From: Rutpela maculata
Lineage: Eukaryota > Arthropoda > Insecta > Coleoptera > Cerambycidae
NCBI GenBank assembly: GCA_936432065.2
Contig: OW386286.2
Span: forward strand, 17,047,179 to 17,111,178
Direction of reading: 5' to 3'
Length of the DNA stretch: 64,000 bases
The notes under the pieces were generated by a model that worked only from the letters and a program-made list of their open reading frames with translations, ran no database searches and was not told the origin of the DNA. Shown one piece after another: positions 11,819 through 23,294 of this stretch. Positions within the stretch are counted from its first letter, which is position 1, and each line of letters starts with the position of its first letter. Position numbers and translations under genes: made by a program.

Positions 11819-12516
11819 GATGACGGCGTCATGTAATGCTGATGTAAATAAAACTAAAAATGCTCTCAATAACCAGAATATATACCAGAAGATATATGAG
11901 GCATACCAGAGAACAAAAATAAAGGAAATACAACTGGAAAATGACATTAAAATTAACAAAAATTTGATAATAAAATAATAGAAAATGAAAAAAAAAACAA
12001 TGGAATGGTTGTTTGAAACAAAATACCGAAATGATTATACAGCTGAACTACTCAAAACCTACTTAAAAAACAAATTCCCGGAAAAAAATGTTATATGTAT
12101 GCAGATAAAAAATAACTGACGAATGCATTAAAAGTTGGACTAGACGCAGATACTAAGAAGCAAGTTCTTGGGGAAAAAATATGGTCAAATGGATACAGGA
12201 AAGCAACGTGATTTTACTAGATCAAGATCTGGCTTATATAGGGTGTTGCAGAGAGTGTGCCAAATGGGAAGGGTGGATAGGTGGGGCCATTTAGAAGTTA
12301 GTTAGCCCTAATGACCTCTATTCAAAGTACCGCCGTTTTTGAGATATTATTATGTCATTTTTTTTTAATTTCCCTCAAATCAGCCTTTTAGCATGTATAA
12401 CAATTTTTTTCATGGTTGTAACAGTTCAAAATAACTTTTATTATTTTCTGCAATGCATATGTGTTCTAACAAAATCATATGGAACGCTGATAATTAAAGA
12501 AAAAAATTATTATGAG

Positions 12517-13336
12517 CTAACAGTCCCCAGAATTGCTAGAAAGGATCATAAAGTTCAACTTTCCCTTACATTTGCAAAAAAACTAAAAGCTATCAAGATG
12601 TTCAAATGCCTTCAAAAACTTCTCCCTTTAATGCCATTTTTTACCGTATGCCACATGCAATAAAAACTTGTTAAATAACATGAGAAAATTCGTGGTAATT
12701 TGTTTTAAAAATTTGGCCTAGAGGGGCCTATTGTTTTTCAAAATGACGGTTGTCCGGCACACTACAGAATAACCATTAAGGAGCACTTAGATAATGTATT
12801 TCCCAATTCGTGGATTGGTAGACGTGGCCCTATTCCATGGCCCGCACGGTCCCCAGACCTGACACCTCTTGATTTCCACGTCTGGGGACGGGCTAAAGAA
12901 CTTGTGTACTCACAAGAAATTCACAACCAAAACCAGTTACTTGAAAGAATTAACGCCGCTTTCGCAACGATGAGAGAAGTGATGCGGCTCTGTACAAAAC
13001 GGTAGAAATCCGAAGATGTCGCGTATGTATAAGAAATGGGGGAGCGCAATTTGAGCAAAATTAATGAATAACAAATTTGCAACAAGTTTTTTGTTTGTTT
13101 TTACTTTATTTTCCCCTAATGTAACTCAGATAGATATCCTTTTAAACAAATTACCACCAATTTTCTCATGTTATTTAAAAAGTTGTTGCATGTGGTATAC
13201 AGTTAAAAATGGCATTAAAGGGAGAAGTTTTGAAAGTATTTGAACATCTTGATTGCTTTTCGTTTTTTTTTTTGCAAATGCAAGGGAAAGTTGAACTTTA
13301 TGATCCTTTCTACCAATTCTGGGGACTCTGTTATAC
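12517..13336. repeat. Inverted repeats (~195 bp) flanking a mariner-type transposase relic
   Basis: Bases 12517-12712 and 13142-13336 are reverse complements of about 90 percent by eye. They share 'agtccccagaattg', 'aggatcataaagttcaactt', 'ttctccctttaatgccattt' and 'aaataacatgagaaaatt'. The C-terminal half of a transposase lies between them. This could be a long-TIR element or an inverted duplication of one end. Confidence 0.75.
12735..13080 (+). pseudogene. IS630/Tc1-mariner-type transposase, C-terminal relic
   Basis: The frame starting near 12735 gives FQNDGCPAHYRITIKEHLDN, then FPNSWIGRRGPIPWPARSPD followed by LTPLDFHVWGRAKELVYSQ. In this family the DG-PAH block carries the second catalytic aspartate and SPDLTPLDF the third acidic residue of the DDE/D triad. 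The frame continues through a helical NQNQLLERINAAF segment and meets a stop near 13003; a further stop follows. The N-terminal DNA-binding half and the first catalytic aspartate are missing, so it cannot be functional. Confidence 0.8.
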
Positions 13337-13359
13337 AAGATACTACAGATAGATAGTTA

Positions 13360-13915
13360 TTTAAAATTCTACAACTAAATGTTAGAAGTTTAAAAAATAG
13401 ACATTTATTAATAAATACATATATAATTCATTATAATCCTAAACTAATCGGTATATGTGAACATTGGTTAAATTATCCTGAAATAGAAATATCTATTTGT
13501 ACTAAATAATTATAAATTAATAAGTAAACATCTATAATAATTACTTTGTTCAACAGATAATTTGTTAATAAATCCAATTTTAAATTAAAATATTACATTT
13601 CATAACATATAACCTTTTGAGTAACATTCAACATGGCTTTCTTAGTAAAAAAAATCATCAAAAACAGCTCTATTTAACCCAACAAATGACATTACCGAGA
13701 CTATAGATAAGGGGAACAAAACAACAGCGGTTTATTATGATTTGACAAAAGCGTTTGATGTCATAGACCATAATTTATTGATAAGAAATTGAAGGCCTAC
13801 GATGTAAAAGTTATAGCGAGAGTTATAGCTAGTGAATGTATAAAATTTTACTTAGTAAATAGACTCCAATTTGTGCAATTAAAAGGCACTCAAAATGAGG
13901 GGGCATATGCACCTT
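13360..13915 (+). pseudogene. Degraded LINE: endonuclease and reverse transcriptase fragments
   Basis: Near 13362 a frame reads KILQLNVRSLKNRHLLINTY and then NPKLIGICEHWL, the start of an APE-type endonuclease (LN-RSL and the E of ICEHWL). At about 13710-13780 a second frame gives NKTTAVYYDLTKAFDVIDHN, which is reverse transcriptase motif A with its catalytic Asp (YYDLTKAFD). Near 13850, KFYLVNRLQFVQL fits the following RT segment. Stops and a large deletion separate them. It is a short relic of a CR1/Jockey-type non-LTR retrotransposon. Confidence 0.7.
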
Positions 13916-15771
13916 GAATCTTGTTATAATTTGACGTTTCGTTTGTCCAACATATTTTAAAATTTTTCGAAAAATACGATCAAATGGGCAAGTAGTTGAG
14001 AATATATATCGAGATTAACACTAAAGCAGACATGCAGCTGATGGACCGTTTCCACTATACATTCTTATACCCGTAACTTACAGATCTTAAGAGCTCGCAG
14101 ATAATATTTGCAGTTCGATATTTTGACAGTGTACACTTCGTGCCTTTTCAAACTATGCAGTTTGCCTTATACGTTGTCAGAGAACTAAGCTTTATCACAA
14201 TCTCCTTCAATGTTTTCCGTGTCGTCTTTCCAATTACCGTACTCTACTTTCTGAATTCTTTCGTCGTGGAAGCGAATGAATATTTTAAGACCACTTTTTT
14301 CTGAGCGTCTTTCTATTTAGTTGTATTTATCTGCTAGCACTCTCAGAATAATTATGACATAGCCATTTGGGGGCAAATCACACTACCTTCGCTTCCTGTA
14401 AATTAGTCTCAGTGTGCCCACTTGAAAGGAATTATCCCAAGAGCAGTTGTCCCATGTGGACACGTACCTTAATACCGTAGTAAAAACCAACAGGGTGCGA
14501 CAAGGCGTAACTAATCCGCAAATGGAACTCGGAAAAGTCTTGGGAACTCCTTAAGGAGTACTAAATTAAACAAATATTTTCTCTATTCTCGTTCTTTATC
14601 TCTGTGACTATTTTGTCAAGCTTCAGAGTTTCACCTCTAGAGATATTGAACAGGGACTCGCAGTAAAGTTACTCGTAGATTCATTTCATTTATTATCGTT
14701 TCATTTCATATCTTGTTTACGTTCTTTTTCGCACTCATATATGGTGTGAATGTAATTAAAAATATCAAATAACTACTTTTCAAAGTAAGGAGGACTCGAA
14801 CTTAAAGTTCTAATGAACAATGTCGTGTTTTTCGCTGCAAATGTATTTTACATCTGCATCGTTCCCTTAAGATATCGATTAAAGGTTATAGTTTTCTTAA
14901 TTCTTCTTTTTTATTTTATTATTGCAGTCTTTGCCACATATTATTATCGTAAAAGTTTACATAATAGCCCAGGTAAGGACAAGGGTAGATATGCTATATA
15001 TTTTCGCCCACTAATTTCATAAAAATAAAAAGTTCTTAAAATCTTAAACGTTATTTACTTATAGTTGAACATATGATCTTTACGTTTCTATACGTTTTAC
15101 ATTTGAAAAACAACAGTAAGTCGTAATAATTTCAGAGTAAGCATGTTTACAGTTTATTTGTAATTTTTGACGATTTTTCGAACTTTTAATTTGTATGTTA
15201 ATGTTGTTGTTAATGTATATTTTATTAAATGCGCTCGATGAACCAAGAAAATTCACACCTCATTTCATTGTTGAGTATTTAAGCTGTTGACTAATGGTCA
15301 ATTTATATTGGTTCGTCAAGCGCTTCAGTGTATAAAAAACAAAATCGTTTCCGCGGGAGTCGTAGTGGTGTCGACGTTGCGTGCGAATTTAAACCTATCA
15401 GCGCTCAAAACCACATATTGTCGTGTGTATTGAAGAAAAATATTTTTTTTCTGAAGTTGGTCAAGAATGTCAACTTTCTCGGCGCAATTTCAGATCGCAA
15501 AATACGCTATTCTAGTATTTTAGTCCGTTGCTAAGCAACTATCAGAAAACAGTCCGGGAAAGTTACTTTCTCGGCTTAGGCAGTAAATAACAAGCACTAA
15601 ATCTCTGACTTTTTCTTTTTTTTTATGCATTTAAAAAATTCCTTAATTTATAATAATATTGGTTGCGATTTCTGAAAAACTAGTATGTGTATCTCGTAGT
15701 AAAAGCACATTTCCCGGACTTCAATGCTTGTTTTCCCCGGCTTAGCGCCTCGGCCAACAATTTACAGCGTC
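13916..15771. other. Non-coding stretch without recognisable features
   Basis: Short frames only, with no splice-flanked coding block and no obvious repeat ends. It may be unique intergenic or intronic sequence. Confidence 0.35.
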
Positions 15772-16085
15772 GCACAGTGGCCCAAAAATGACTTATTTTT
15801 TCAAATTAGTCTGCAGATCTTAGTACTTAGCAATCGGAAAGTTTTTTTTTTTAATCTTCGTTTTTTAATTTCCTATCGATCTATCAAGCTAAAATTTTTT
15901 TAAATTTTTTATGAAATTTCAAACCTCTTGAAAATTTTGAAAAACCATGGACAGAAATCGAAACTCTGGCTTGACAAATCGATAGGCAATTGAAAAGCGA
16001 AGATTAGAAAAATATATTTCGATTTTTTAATTATTAAGACCTGCAGACTGATTTGAAAACAAAGTCACTTTGGGACCACTGTGCG
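15772..16085. mobile_element. ~310-bp long-TIR MITE (CACAGTGG ends)
   Basis: The ends GCACAGTGGCCCAAA and the complement of GCACAGTGGTCCCAAA open two arms of about 110 bp. The arms share 'ttcaaat-agtctgcag-tct', 'aatcttcg' and 'cctatcgat' in inverted orientation. The flanks cgtcg and cgtca suggest a 4-5 bp target duplication but do not settle it. There is no coding capacity. Confidence 0.75.
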
Positions 16086-16289
16086 TCATCCGGGAATGTA
16101 TTGTTTTTACTACTAGATACACAATGTACTATTTCAAAGAACTGTTTTTCATTAATTGTCAAGACATATACTACTCGGAAAATATAAATGACATGACAGC
16201 CGATGGGCGAAAAGATTCCCTTATCTACCCTTGTCCTTTAATAGATAATAGGCTTATTACTATTACTTACTAGCAAATAATCAGTACTA

Positions 16290-16435
16290 CTGATTACCAC
16301 CTCCACCCCATTATTAAATAAAATTGTAATTTAGTGTGTGTGTACAAGAACCAAAGGTCTCAATTTTTTTTTTGCATTACCCACCCCCACTACCGAATCA
16401 TATTTCGGGAATCATATTTCAACTCTATATTATTA
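16290..16435 (-). repeat. AAACCGC-family repeat fragment
   Basis: It contains 'cacctccaccccattattaa', 'agtgtgtgtgtacaagaacc' and 'cacccccactaccga' in minus orientation, then breaks off next to the CTCTTCG-family fragment. Confidence 0.6.
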
Positions 16436-16439
16436 AAAT

Positions 16440-16735
16440 ATATTATAGACATAACATTTCGCAAGATTTCTATTTAAGTACAAGCGACAAAAATTAAGAG
16501 AATATATATTTTTTAAATTAAATGATTAATAACTTTCTTATTTACTGATTGATTTTCTTCAAAAACAAAAGGGTTCTTCCTCTGGCTAACACTAACTTTT
16601 TTTCCAAATTTCAATATACTTACGGACTTTTCTTTCTTAAGTTATCGTGCTTACAAGAAACATGACGGACGGACGGACAGACGGACATTTTGAAAGTTGT
16701 TCAGAATTCGTTCACTAACACAATGATACGAATAC
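16440..16735 (-). repeat. CTCTTCG-family repeat, internal fragment
   Basis: This is the reverse complement of the segment at about 42090-42390. Shared blocks include 'catttcgcaag-tttctattt', 'gggttcttcctctggctaac', 'cgtgcttacaagaaacatga' and 'acggacggacagacggacat'. Both family ends are missing. Confidence 0.75.
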
Positions 16736-16910
16736 CAGTGTCGATTGAGGAAAGGCATCTTCAGCTGATGGTATTCTATGCACAAATATCAGACGACTGA
16801 CAGATGCAGCTTTGAAGAACTAACCCTTTTCACGGGCTATTTTTAAAAATTATTGTATTTTTAGATTAGGTATCAGTAAATGGCCTAACTGAGTTTATGT
16901 TTATAATTTT

Positions 16911-17623
16911 ACTTCCACATCCAGTGGAAGTATAGTAACGACAAAATTTTTTTAAAAAGTTTTATTGTTCAAATAGACTAGAATGTCATGAAACGTCGAG
17001 ATTTTAAGTTTGAGTGAAAAATTTCTGTCTGTCTGTCGGTCTGTAACTTTTTTTTGTGCGCACGTTTACTCTGGAACCGTTTGAGATATTGACTTGAAAT
17101 TTGGTACACGTATGTACTTTAACGAGATCTATATGGTGGATAAGTAAAAAAATATTTTGAGGTTTCTGGTTCTTGTACACACACTAAATCATATGTTTTT
17201 TTCTTCCCGTTTAATAATGGGGTGGGGGTGGTAATGGGGGTGGCTAATGCCAAAATTTTTTGTGAGACCTTAGCTTCTCTTGTCTATACTAAATATCAAT
17301 TTTATGAACTCTTACCTGCTTGATTTACCTATTTACTCCAAATTTACCCCAATTTACGCCCCAACTCTTCGACGGAACAAGATGAAAATATAATCTAGTT
17401 CTAGATCTCGTTAAAGTACGTATGTATACCAAATTTCAAGTCAATATCTCAAACGGTTCCAGAGTAAACGTGCGCACAAAAAAAGTTACAGACCGACAGA
17501 CAGAAATTTCTTTTTCGCTCAAACTTGAAATCTCGACGTTTCATGACATTCTAAGCCTATTTGAACAATAAAAATTTTTAAAATTTTTTTTGTCGTTACT
17601 ATACTTCCACTGAATGTGGAAGT
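16911..17623. repeat. Head-to-head inverted dimer of AAACCGC-family repeats
   Basis: Bases 16911-17134 are the terminal ~220 bp of the family in minus orientation, opening with the hairpin ACTTCCACATCCAGTGGAAG. They join directly to a plus-oriented piece (17135-17623) that ends in the same hairpin. Both outer ends are therefore the same family terminus, giving a symmetric structure with ~220-bp inverted ends. Confidence 0.8.
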
Positions 17624-18465
17624 AATTACCTGTAAATACCGTTAACCGGTCATTTACATTTTTATTTACCGATTTATCGGTTATTAAAATTTCCGGTAAA
17701 TTTACAAACCCTACCATCAAATCGTCCTTAAGAATTCGTGCCAGTAGACAGTCTGTCAGAGCTATAGACCAACAAATAGACCAATGGAATTAAAAGACCT
17801 GAACTTTCCTACGTCACGCGTCGTCTGAAACGTGGAGATTGGATGAAATCTCGGAGGGTGAATTATTTACGATTACATTACTTCTCCCCCAGTAAAGCGA
17901 GAGAAGTAAAAGGAAAACTGCTCATGTAATTACGTATAAATAAAATGAACTTCACGCGTTTACCTTCTTGAAATAGTTTTGTAATAATAATCGACATCAG
18001 CGCAAAATTCCAAGCCTACATGCCTTTGAACCAAAGACAAAGCGAAATCCAAAGCCTTTATAGGAGATTCCGTTTTATTCCCGAACGATGTTACGTAATT
18101 CTATTAGTTTGCCTTCACTTTGCTACTGTTTAGTCATATAACAGTCTGACGTTTAATACGGATCAAATGTTTGCCAGATGTGTAATCGATTTGTAAAAAG
18201 CTACTATAGAGGTAAACGCTTTCGTAGTGGTTAAAAGTCAGGAAGGTAAATATTTGTACTACAGTTTAATGAATACGTCTGTTTCACTGTACGCGGTTTA
18301 TACAGGTAAACAACTAACTGATACACGTGTACTCAGATAGAATTATATTTCGACGTTAAAAAACTATACACAGCATTTTCTACAGGAAATAACAGGTTAG
18401 AAATTATCTCGATATTATTATTTGTCTTACCAACATTTTACGCCTCTATTTACGGTGTTTTTTAA
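17624..18465. other. Non-coding stretch
   Basis: No coding block or repeat boundary is recognised between the inverted dimer and the Tc1 relic. Confidence 0.35.
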
Positions 18466-18469
18466 AACA

Positions 18470-19335
18470 GTGGCTGAGAAATATGCAATATTTTTGAAGC
18501 TAAATGACTCCAAAACTTTGAGACTTCTGGCCTAGTCTCACATCTAATCATTCCTTTAGTGTGGAGACGGTTTGAACGAACTGGTGTCAATAGTAGAAGA
18601 CTTGGCCAAGCCCGTGAAAGAGTGACAACTGTTAGACAGGATCGTTTTCTACGTCTGCAAGAAGTTAGACATTCTCCAACAGTTTGTTTTAACTTTAACT
18701 GCATAACTGACTCGGATACAGTGAAATGAATACAATCTTCATCCTTAGAAGGCGTTGCAGGTCCAGTTTTGATCGAACACCGTCGAAGAATACGGTTGCA
18801 AACAAATTGTCAAAAAATCAACTAGTTCAGCAGCTTGTGTTCCACTCTACTTAAATATGCATGATAAGCGACCGGTAGCAAATATGCTTAATGTAATAGG
18901 AATCGTTGCTGACAGTCACGGAGGACGATTAGTTACTATGTGGAATAGAATATCTTTAAACGTATGTAGAAACTTTGTAACAAACAAAGCACCCAGGTAT
19001 ATCGACAACCTTTGTGTCTTCTATAGGAGATAATTTTACATTAAAATATGTTAATGTAAGATCATGTATTGCGCTGAAGTGGTGACTGAACATTTCCAAT
19101 GAGTTGAACAATGAAAGGTCGGCAGGAAGACCAAATTTAAATTCTATTCAACATCGATGGGACCAAATCGTAATTTAGTTCGAGTTTTGCAATAGCTTCC
19201 TTTGTTTCTTAGTAACCTTCATCTAGCATTTACAAAGATTCAGAAGAAATTTATCTCAGGCAGAAACTAAAAGCAATCAGAAGCCTTATTTAAAGCACGG
19301 AACGCCGCGCGCCGCTGTGTTAAGCTATCACTGTC
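18470..19335 (+). pseudogene. Tc1-like transposase relic
   Basis: Fragments in changing frames follow the order of a Tc1-type transposase. At about 18555-18690, LVWRRFERTGVNSRRLGQAR and then ERVTTVRQDRFLRLQEVRH match the second helix-turn-helix and linker (family pattern: WxRFxETGxxxRRxGQGRxRVT, then R-DRFL). Near 18755, AGPVLIEHRRRIRLQTN fits the start of the catalytic domain. Near 19135, NSIQHRWDQIVI fits the C-terminal segment where Tc1 proteins have 'EWNxIPQ'. No catalytic DDE segment survives intact, and frameshifts and stops are frequent. It is an old dead copy. Confidence 0.7.
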
Positions 19336-19339
19336 TTAA

Positions 19340-20587
19340 ATGGGAAAACATTATATTGAAATTATTTAGTTATTTTTCCATTAGAAAGTAAAATATTGAA
19401 GAAAATTTGCAGGTAGAAAGAGAACTTCCCAATAAACATGTTTGACACAATGTTGCTGGTAATATTGAGTGTGAAATATCTACTTTATACATTAGATTGT
19501 ACCCACCTATTTATGTTAAAAGCAATAAAAAGTTTATATGTAATTTTTTACATGCTTTCGTAAGTCTACATAATATGTTTAAAAAAGTATTATCAAGACA
19601 TCCATAATAAAGACATGACATCTTTAAGACATGTTCTACGTCATCCATCAATAAAATACCTACGGTTTTAAATTCTATTCTGAGTTGTGTTTTCCAATAT
19701 ATACAACTAAAGTGAGCTTGAAACAATTTCTTTTAAAAAGTTTGCCAATCGTTATTATCTCATATTTATCACCATATTTATGATAAAACCTCAGCTCTGT
19801 CATCCGCTAAGTCATTATGTTAATAATCGGATATTTTAGTAAGCAAAATTTGACTAGGTTATTTTTAAATATTGTTAAATGTTCGAATCCTGTGGCGGCT
19901 GATCGATACAACAATCTCTTTATTTTAATTAATGTTCAAGATCAATTTGCTCGTTCGGGTTTGAAACAAATTTAGCTGAAGAAATAAAATAGTGACAGCG
20001 GTGAACACTCGCAGTTTTATCGATTCGTTGTAAAGGGTTATTTCTCTCTGATTACATAAAACAGATGTATCTATCCAATTTTTGTCGGAAAATACGAGGC
20101 AACTTAACGGTTGTAGCATATTTTTCTATGAATCGCGTAGACATAAAATCTTTACGGTAGCTCATAAATTTTCAGCCGTTTTGTAAGCTTTACGTTTCTT
20201 TTTTTAGTTCGTCAAGCAGTACTTTCTTTTCGCTTTATATTTTGCTATTTCTTTTGATTCGGCGATGCCATTTGCTTCGAAATAGAATATTAAAATATGG
20301 GTCAATTCTTGGTTTTAAAAAGAATTAAAAACTTAAAAAATGAGTGACAAGTCGCATTAGTGCGGCAGCAAAAATGTATTCCCGTGTACTGCTTAGTGTT
20401 ACAAGCAAATACTAAATTTTGTTTTATCTCTTTATCCCCCTGGAACGTGAAACAACTTGATGGACATCTGGAAGTCGTGTCTGATTGGTGCCATGCCCCA
20501 CTAAGGGAGGGTATTTTATAATCATAATCCATAAAATGGGTCTACTTCTATATGTAGTGTAGTGATATTACGCAAAAAAATGGCCAA
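19340..20587. other. Non-coding stretch
   Basis: AT-rich, with no recognised gene or repeat. It ends at the first nuclease-carrying TIR element. Confidence 0.35.
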
Positions 20588-20970
20588 ACCCGGACATTCA
20601 AAACAACAAAAGTCTGATGGTCCTACGATGTTTGTTACCCTCCCCTCTGTACGCCCTGAAATGTTCAAGAGGTTACAGCGTCGGGTTTGGGGGGAGGGGG
20701 GGGGGGGGGGGGGCGGAAAGGGTCAGAATGTGATTTTTTTTCTCTTTTTCTCAAATATCTCAAAAAGTATGAGGTTTAAAGCAAAGACGTATCTATACAA
20801 AATCAAAGTACATTAAATTTCCTACAAAAAAGGTCCACTTCATTTTTTTTGTAACCCCAACTGTTTCTGAGATATAGGGAGCGCAAAATGGGATAAATCA
20901 TTAATTTTTACGAAAATCGTGGGTAAATTTTTTAAAATCGTTTCTAAGTCTTATTTAAATTATTCTTCTA
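20588..20970 (+). repeat. Left TIR with an extended poly-G tract
   Basis: This is the left arm of the nuclease element. It contains cgtcgggtttgggg followed by a G-rich tract of roughly 25 bases around 20686-20714, broken by a single A. The G-run could form a G-quadruplex. Apparent frames here that read into the poly-G are artefacts of the TIR. Confidence 0.85.
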
Positions 20971-22319
20971 CTAAATCTGTCTCAGTGCGTGGTGATTTTA
21001 TTCCTGTAAATCCCAATCAACTCTTGCATCGTATGGTTTGCACAATGAAAACAGAGGCTCAGCTGAAGGAGATGTTTAAGTATGAGATGTGTGCCTACCC
21101 TCCATCCCTTTTCAATGAAAGTGGCTTGATGAGAAAGAGTTCCAAATCATCTATTGTCAATGTACTCGTAGGTAAAGTAGAGAACTCATCAGATGAAGTC
21201 CTTGCTCCTCCAAGTGGTGCGAGATACATCATAGATGGAGGACATCTTCTTCATCGTGTCGTGTGGCAATGCCCTGCTTCCTTTCAGTCCATATGCAAAC
21301 AATATGTTGCCTATGTACTTTCCCATTACGGAAAACAAATAGTAGTGTTTGATGGATATAGTGAAATGAACACAAAAGATGAAGAACACCTTCGTCGCTC
21401 TGGCAAAACATCACACGTTAATGTTGTAGTGGAAGACCAAATTTCAATAACCCTAAAGCAAGAAGAATTCCTTGCCAATTCCACAAACAAAATGCGATTT
21501 ATTTCACTTTTAACGGATCACTTACAGGGAGCAAGGACTCAAGCTGAGGGAGATGTAGACCGCTTAATTGTTTCAACGGCTATTGCTGAGGCACGCAACA
21601 CAGGTGATCAAACTGTTGTAATTGGGGAAGACACTGATTTGTTAGTTTTGCTGGTTACACTTTCACCATCAGAATACACAGACTTGAAAATGCTTGTCCC
21701 CGGCAGAAGAAACCAACCACATAAAATTCATGTAATCAGTAACATTCAGCATAAATTGGGAGCTTTGAAGAGTGCTGTTCTTCCGGTGTACGCCTTCACT
21801 GGGTGCGATTCTACCTCATTCATTTTTCGGAAGGGTAAAACCCTTGCTTTGTCAAAAATTAGGCGTGATAGAAACCTCAAAAAAATCATTGAAATTTTCA
21901 ACAATGCTGATGCCTCACCAGATTCAGTAGCTGAAGAAGGTGAAGCTTTGTTCTGTGCTCTCTATGGTTCTACAGAGAAAAACTTGGATTCACTCCGCCA
22001 CAAGTTGTACACGAAAATAATTGCAAAGCAGCCAGTGCACACGCAATTGAATTTGGTTACACTCCCTCCTACATCAGGGACAGCTCGTCAGTACTCTCTC
22101 CGAGTGTTCCACCAAGTTCAACAGTGGCGTGGAATTGACATGGACCTATTAAAATGGGGCTGGAAATTGTGGAAATTTACGTCCAGTCACCACTCTCAGG
22201 GCAGCTGCACCTGATGAACCTAATCAGCTGCAGCTGCAGAGATGACTGCACGAAAAAGTGTGAGTGTTTTAAAAATGGTGAAGTGCTCAACCATATGTGC
22301 CAATTATGCAGGCCATGGT
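20970..22319 (+). pseudogene. FEN1/XPG-like PIN nuclease of a TIR element (frameshifted C-terminus)
   Basis: The frame is open from 20919 (inside the TIR) to 22214, about 431 codons; the first ATG is near 21033. Numbering from 20919, the acidic residues of a FEN1/XPG-type PIN fold appear in order: D106 (YIIDGG), D145 (VVFDGY), E210/D212/D214 (QAEGDVDRL), D238/D240 (GEDTDLLVL) and D297 (FTGCDST). In FEN1 the equivalent motifs are the N-terminal Asp, FDG, EAEA, ED-D and GxDY, which bind two metal ions for flap cleavage, so a metal-dependent nuclease activity is inferred. After a frameshift near 22165-22215 another frame gives SCSCRDDCTKKCECFKNG, a CXC-like cysteine-rich tail also present in the relative at 28195-29400. 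The 5' part of the family protein seems deleted and the TIR abuts the ORF. Host origin is unlikely given the flanking TIRs. Confidence 0.75.
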
Positions 22320-22591
22320 TGTAGCAACAGAGACATAGCTGATGATATAGTACCTTCTAGAGACTATACTACCATGTTTATAATACTTATATTCCATTAA
22401 TATTAACAAATAAAATTTGTTTGATTTTTAAATTCAGAAAATAAAATCAAGTTTTATATGAACAATAAACATGCCCACTCTTTTCCTGTTCAGTAATTCA
22501 CCCTCCTCCCTCCCTGACATATATCGCAATTACACCAAGAATGTAACTGTAAACTGATAACGTAATAACCAATAGGTCAAGAACAATAATT

Positions 22592-22977
22592 TTAAAAAGA
22601 CTTAGAAACGATTTTAAAAAATTTTACCTACGATTTTCGCAAAAATTGATTTTTTATCCACATTTTCCACTCCCTATATCTCAGAAACGGTTAGGGTTAC
22701 AAAAAAAAACGAAAAGGGCCTTTTTGTAGAAAATTTAATGTACTTTGATTTTGTATAGAAACATCTTTGCTCTAAACCTCATACTTTTTGAGATATTTGA
22801 GAAAAAGAGAAAAAAAGTCACATTCTGACCCTTTCCACCGGCGTCGGGTTTGGGGGGGAGGGGGGGGCTCCCCCCCCAAACCCGACGCTGTAACCTCTTG
22901 GATATTTCAGGGCGTACAGAGGGGAGGGTAACAAGCATCGTGGGACAATCAGACCTTTGTTTTTTGAATGTCCGGGT
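22592..22977 (-). repeat. Right TIR with a G/C hairpin
   Basis: This is the inverted partner of 20588-20970. Around 22846-22891 it holds a near-perfect palindrome: gtcgggtttggggggg, a short GGAGGG...CTCC centre, then cccccccaaacccgac. The left TIR has only the G-rich half, so the right arm carries an extra inverted copy of it. Confidence 0.85.
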
Positions 22978-22984
22978 AAAAGGC

Positions 22985-23294
22985 TAATGTTATTAGACTA
23001 ATACTAAATACCAATTTTATGGACTCTTACCCGCTTGATTTATCTATTAACTTCCATTTACCCCAATTGACCCCGGAATAAGATGAAAATATAATCTAGT
23101 TCCAGATCACGTTAAAATACATACATGTACCAAATTTCAAGTCATTATCTGCGCACAAAAAAGACAGACAAAAAGTTTTTTCGCTCAAACTTAAAATCTC
23201 GACGTTTCATGACATTCTAAGCCTATTTGAACAATAAAAATTTTCAATTTTTGTTTTCGTCGTTACTATACTTCCGCTGGATGTGGAAATAATT
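22985..23294 (+). repeat. AAACCGC-family repeat, 5'-truncated
   Basis: It starts in the family middle ('ctaaataccaattttatgga'), runs through 'aagatgaaaatataatctag' and 'ctcgacgtttcatgacattc', and ends in a variant hairpin CTTCCGCTGGATGTGGAA. It directly follows the nuclease element. Confidence 0.75.

Larger units (their letters stand above)
20588..22977. mobile_element. 2.39-kb long-TIR element carrying a FEN/PIN-like nuclease gene
   Basis: The ends are ACCCGGACATTCAAAA and its complement TTTTGAATGTCCGGGT. The inverted repeats run about 385 bp inward (20588-20970 and 22592-22977), sharing 'cctctgtacgccctgaaat', 'aaaaagtatgaggttta', 'aatcaaagtacattaaattt' and 'tttaaaatcgtttctaagtc'. They enclose a nearly continuous nuclease ORF. 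No target duplication is evident (flanks end atggccaa and begin aaaaggct). The short interior suggests an internally deleted derivative of a larger element. Confidence 0.8.

Noticed and set aside
20562..20816. 84-codon frame with a poly-glycine stretch
   Set aside because: It is a translation of the left TIR and its poly-G tract; a mirror frame exists in the right TIR.
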